From contig JADFQO010000001.1 of NCBI GenBank assembly GCA_022561775.1, positions 94,274-158,273 of the forward strand: a DNA stretch of 64,000 nt. Reading direction: 5' to 3'. This document shows positions 61,509 through 64,000 of the stretch, in pieces (the first letter of the stretch is position 1; each line of letters starts with the position of its first letter). The stretch comes from Myxococcales bacterium. GTDB lineage: Bacteria > Myxococcota_A > UBA9160 > SMWR01. The position numbers and the translations under genes are program-made. The notes beneath the pieces were generated by a model. That model searched no databases. It was not told the origin of the DNA and saw only the letters and a list, made by a program, of their open reading frames with translations.

Positions 61509-61636
61509 TTGGTGAGCCGGGGGGAAGGGGTGCGTGCCCGGACAGACCATGACTGATTTGACTTGAGCTTCACTAGCCGGGGCCCAGTTGGCCGGATCGG
61601 GGTTGGAGCGAGTAGCCCTTCCCCCCGGCTCACCAA
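61509..61636. repeat. 128-bp segment bounded by perfect 21-bp inverted repeats
   Basis: ttggtgagccggggggaaggg (61509-61529) and cccttccccccggctcaccaa (61616-61636). Confidence 0.9.
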
Positions 61637-61672
61637 AGCAGACCCCACCCGCTAGGCGCGAAAAAAGAGTCA

Positions 61673-62008
61673 GTCGGAGTCGAGGCCGAATACGCGTTCG
61701 ATGGGGTAGAGACCCGGGTCGCGGCCCGCGAGCCACTCGGCGGCGCGAACCGCTCCGCGCGCAAAATGATCTCGGGTCGAGGCGCGGTGGATGAGTTCGA
61801 GGCGTTCGCCCTGGCCGACGAATAGTACGGTGTGTTCACCTGCGACGTCTCCGCCGCGCAGGGTCTGGATGGCGATCGCATCCCCGGGTCTCGCGCCGAT
61901 GTTGCCCGCGCGTTCCAGCACCAGATGATCGGAGAGTTTCTGGCCGCGCGCGGCTGCGATTGCCTCGGCGAGCTGCAGCGACCAGGTCGGGCGACACTGT
62001 CTCTTCAT
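61673..62008 (-). pseudogene. dapB: 4-hydroxy-tetrahydrodipicolinate reductase, C-terminal fragment
   Basis: 'LQLAEAIAAARGQ...GNIGARPGDAIAIQTLRGGDVAGEHTVLFVGQGERLELIHRASTRDHFARGAVRAAEWL' is the DapB C-terminal half; the N-terminal half is missing. Confidence 0.85.
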
Positions 62009-62372
62009 TGACGGTCGGAATGTCGAATCTCAACATACCTAACTCAGGTCTAATTAGAAACTGAGAATCGGTACCATCGAGCTCGCGAACCATAACTCGC
62101 CCGACGGAAGTACTAAAAAGGCCGGCAGGACTTGCGGTGTCGTTCTCCTAGAAATCCGGAAACGTCACTGCGGTCCTATACCGAAAAGGCCCGGCAGTAT
62201 AGATTCCATCGCCGGCCACACGATCTTCACTCAGCCCGTCATCCAGAAATTGTATCTGGGAAGGTTCTTGAGGTATCAGAAAGGTGGATACAAGGTCAAG
62301 CGTCACCCCATCTACAGCTCCGTTGACGTTGACCTCCAGCCGAAACGTTTCGATTCCGTCATTGCGGATCAC
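61990..62372 (-). pseudogene. Unrelated coding fragment with one in-frame TAG
   Basis: Same frame across the TAG: MIRNDGIETFRLEVNVNG...LDDGLSEDRVAGDGIYTAGPFRYRTAVTFPDF*ENDTASPAGLFSTSVGRVMVRELDGTDSQFLIRPELGML...; then breaks into dapB. Confidence 0.55.
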
Positions 62373-62395
62373 ACTCGGAATACATTCCCAGCCGC

Positions 62396-62845
62396 GTGAT
62401 TCCGGTGGCCGTCGATATTCTGCGTCTGGGGATCTGTGACGTCGTGCTGGGATCTCGCATCCGGACCCGTTCTGAAGCGATCCAGGGAGGGATGCCGCTC
62501 TACAAATACATTGCCAACAGGATCTTAACCTATATACAAAACCTGCTGCTCAATGCAAAGCTGTCGGAATACCACACGGGATACAGGGCATACTCTAAGG
62601 AGGTACTTACAAATATTAATTACAATACCAATTCCGATGACTTTCTTTTTGATAACCAGGTGCTGTCTCAGATCATTTATGCCGGCTACGAAATAGCTGA
62701 AGTGAGCTGCCCTGCGAAATATTTTAAAGAGGGCTCTTCCATCAATTTCGGCAGAAGCATTACTTATGGATTGGGGGTTTTAAAGGTCTCTGTAATGCAC
62801 TTTTTGCAGAGGATGGGGGTGGGGAAATTTAGGATTTACGAATAA
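62396..62845 (+). CDS. Glycosyltransferase family 2 (DPM1-like), C-terminal part
   Basis: 'VVLGSRIRTRSEAIQGGMPLYKYIANRILTYIQNLLLNAKLSEYHTGYRAYSKEVL' with low-GC codon usage; N-terminal domain absent. Confidence 0.8.
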   Translation: MIPVAVDILRLGICDVVLGSRIRTRSEAIQGGMPLYKYIANRILTYIQNLLLNAKLSEYHTGYRAYSKEVLTNINYNTNSDDFLFDNQVLSQIIYAGYEIAEVSCPAKYFKEGSSINFGRSITYGLGVLKVSVMHFLQRMGVGKFRIYE

Positions 62846-63041
62846 AAAACACAAACCCATTTTCCTCTTTAATCTCCTTTAATTGAGGCATCTTTCTATA
62901 CCGGTCTGCGTTGGTATTCTTGCACACGAAATAAACGGGTTTGTCAATATCTCCTGTCAGTAGCCAATCCAGCCCCTCCCCCGACCCCTCCCCCAAGGGA
63001 AGGGGAGAGCCAACCTGCCTGTCCGGCAGGCAGGCGCTCAA
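62829..63041 (-). CDS. C-terminal fragment of a membrane protein (DUF2723-like)
   Basis: 'DIDKPVYFVCKNTNADRYRKMPQLKEIKEENGFVFFIRKS' resembles a C-terminus only; N-terminal extension runs through a repeat. Confidence 0.4.
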   Translation of the reverse strand: MSACLPDRQVGSPLPLGEGSGEGLDWLLTGDIDKPVYFVCKNTNADRYRKMPQLKEIKEENGFVFFIRKS

Positions 63042-63076
63042 AAAACCCCCAAGAGCAGCGCGCGAAAATCTCTATA

Positions 63077-63655
63077 ATGAAAGAAGCGAAAAAAGAAAAT
63101 TATACTTGGATCGTTGATCCGTTGGACGGCACAACCAACTTCATTCATTCCATTCCCTGCTATTCAATAAGCATTGCGCTGATGCGTGATGATGAGCTCA
63201 TCATGGGAGTTGTTTACGAAATTAATCTAAGAGAGTGCTTTTATGCCCGGGAGGGCAGCGGGGCATATCTGAATGGTAAAGAGATCCACGTCTCCAGCAT
63301 TAAAAAGCTCAATGATTCGCTATTGGTAACAGGTTTTCCATACCAGGATTATTCCCGGCTGGATGCATACCTGGACCTGTTCAAATATTTTATGGAGTAT
63401 TCTCACGGGGTGCGCAGGTTTGGTTCTGCTGCAGTAGACCTGGCTTATGTTGCCTGCGGCAGATGTGAGGGTTTTTATGAATACGGATTGAACCCCTGGG
63501 ATGTTGCAGGGGGGGCGTTTATAGTCCGGCAGGCAGGTGGAGTGGTGAACGATTTCAATGGGGGCGATGATTTCATCTTTGGAAAGGAGATCATCGCTGG
63601 TGGGAGTGCGGTTTTTGAGGAGTTTTTAGAAGTGGTGCGGAAATATTTGGGGTAA
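63077..63655 (+). CDS. Inositol monophosphatase family protein, N-terminally truncated
   Basis: 'WIVDPLDGTTNFIHSIPCYSISIAL...GLNPWDVAGGAFIVRQAGGVV'; the first ~80 residues expected of the family are missing. Confidence 0.88.
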   Translation: MKEAKKENYTWIVDPLDGTTNFIHSIPCYSISIALMRDDELIMGVVYEINLRECFYAREGSGAYLNGKEIHVSSIKKLNDSLLVTGFPYQDYSRLDAYLDLFKYFMEYSHGVRRFGSAAVDLAYVACGRCEGFYEYGLNPWDVAGGAFIVRQAGGVVNDFNGGDDFIFGKEIIAGGSAVFEEFLEVVRKYLG

Positions 63656-63669
63656 CGGTCTTGAGTAAA

Positions 63670-64000
63670 ATGCGCATATATGCATTTTACTTTTTGTTAG
63701 TTGCTTTTTCTTTTAATTTCTTTACTGTTTCAGCTCTTGATTCACTGGAAAGAGCTTTTGGTTTATATTTTTCACTAAAAGCTTCTAATCCGTATGCCAA
63801 ACGAGGTGTTCTCTATCAACATTACAAAGATTATTTCGGTAAGGATGATCCTGATGTTCTAGTCTGGCACGGAGAAACTAGATCTATGAACTCAGCCATC
63901 TCTCAGAAGTTTGTTGATAAGCAGTATGAACGAGATCCAATAAAAGCTGCAGCCGAATATGGCGCACAATTCAGAGCGGATATTGAAGACTTTGTTAGAG
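63670..64000 (+). CDS. Phage terminase large-subunit-like fragment (off the window; absent from the ORF track)
   Basis: Hand translation: ...KASNPYAKRGVLYQHYKDYFGKDDPDVLVWHGETRSMNSAISQKFVDKQYERDPIKAAAEYGAQFRADIEDFVR, resembling a TerL C-terminal nuclease region. Confidence 0.6.
   Translation, partial: MRIYAFYFLLVAFSFNFFTVSALDSLERAFGLYFSLKASNPYAKRGVLYQHYKDYFGKDDPDVLVWHGETRSMNSAISQKFVDKQYERDPIKAAAEYGAQFRADIEDFVR

Noticed and set aside
61454-61648. 64-aa minus ORF across the inverted repeat
   Set aside because: No recognisable family and it spans both repeat arms; likely spurious.

Overview
The window is a high-GC chromosomal segment, probably from a deltaproteobacterium-like (Myxococcota/Desulfobacterota-type) lineage. 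This is judged from gene order and protein families only. It is dominated by housekeeping genes: rlmE, an isolated rplC, mfd, surA, uvrA, tmk, a split F1Fo ATP synthase locus, hemL, gyrA/gyrB/dnaN, rpmH-rnpA-yidD-yidC-jag, rsmG, parA-parB-bactofilin, biotin genes bioF/bioD/bioB, radA, a polyprenyl synthase, a BtuFCD-type ABC transporter, eno, a receiver-XRE fusion regulator, tRNA-Ala(CGC), ygfZ, a BBP2-like porin, glnK and glnA. No CRISPR array, transposase, defence island or obvious biosynthetic cluster is present. The most notable observations are: (1) an origin-like divergent region with dnaN and rpmH but no dnaA or recF, sitting in a local AT-rich island; (2) two close parS palindromes in the jag-rsmG gap, next to parAB and a bactofilin; (3) a perfect BirA-type operator upstream of bioF and a half-degenerate one upstream of bioB; (4) a ~20-bp-period repeat array in the leader of the atpF'FHAGDC operon; (5) putative signal peptides on Fo subunits c, b and b', with a Q/E/S ion-site pattern in subunit c; (6) several short tandem duplications at gene ends, including a duplicated tRNA 5' part; (7) an abrupt patchwork of truncated, lower-GC gene fragments from ~61,990 to the end, most likely a chimeric contig end. 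I did not find a convincing wholly new biological system.
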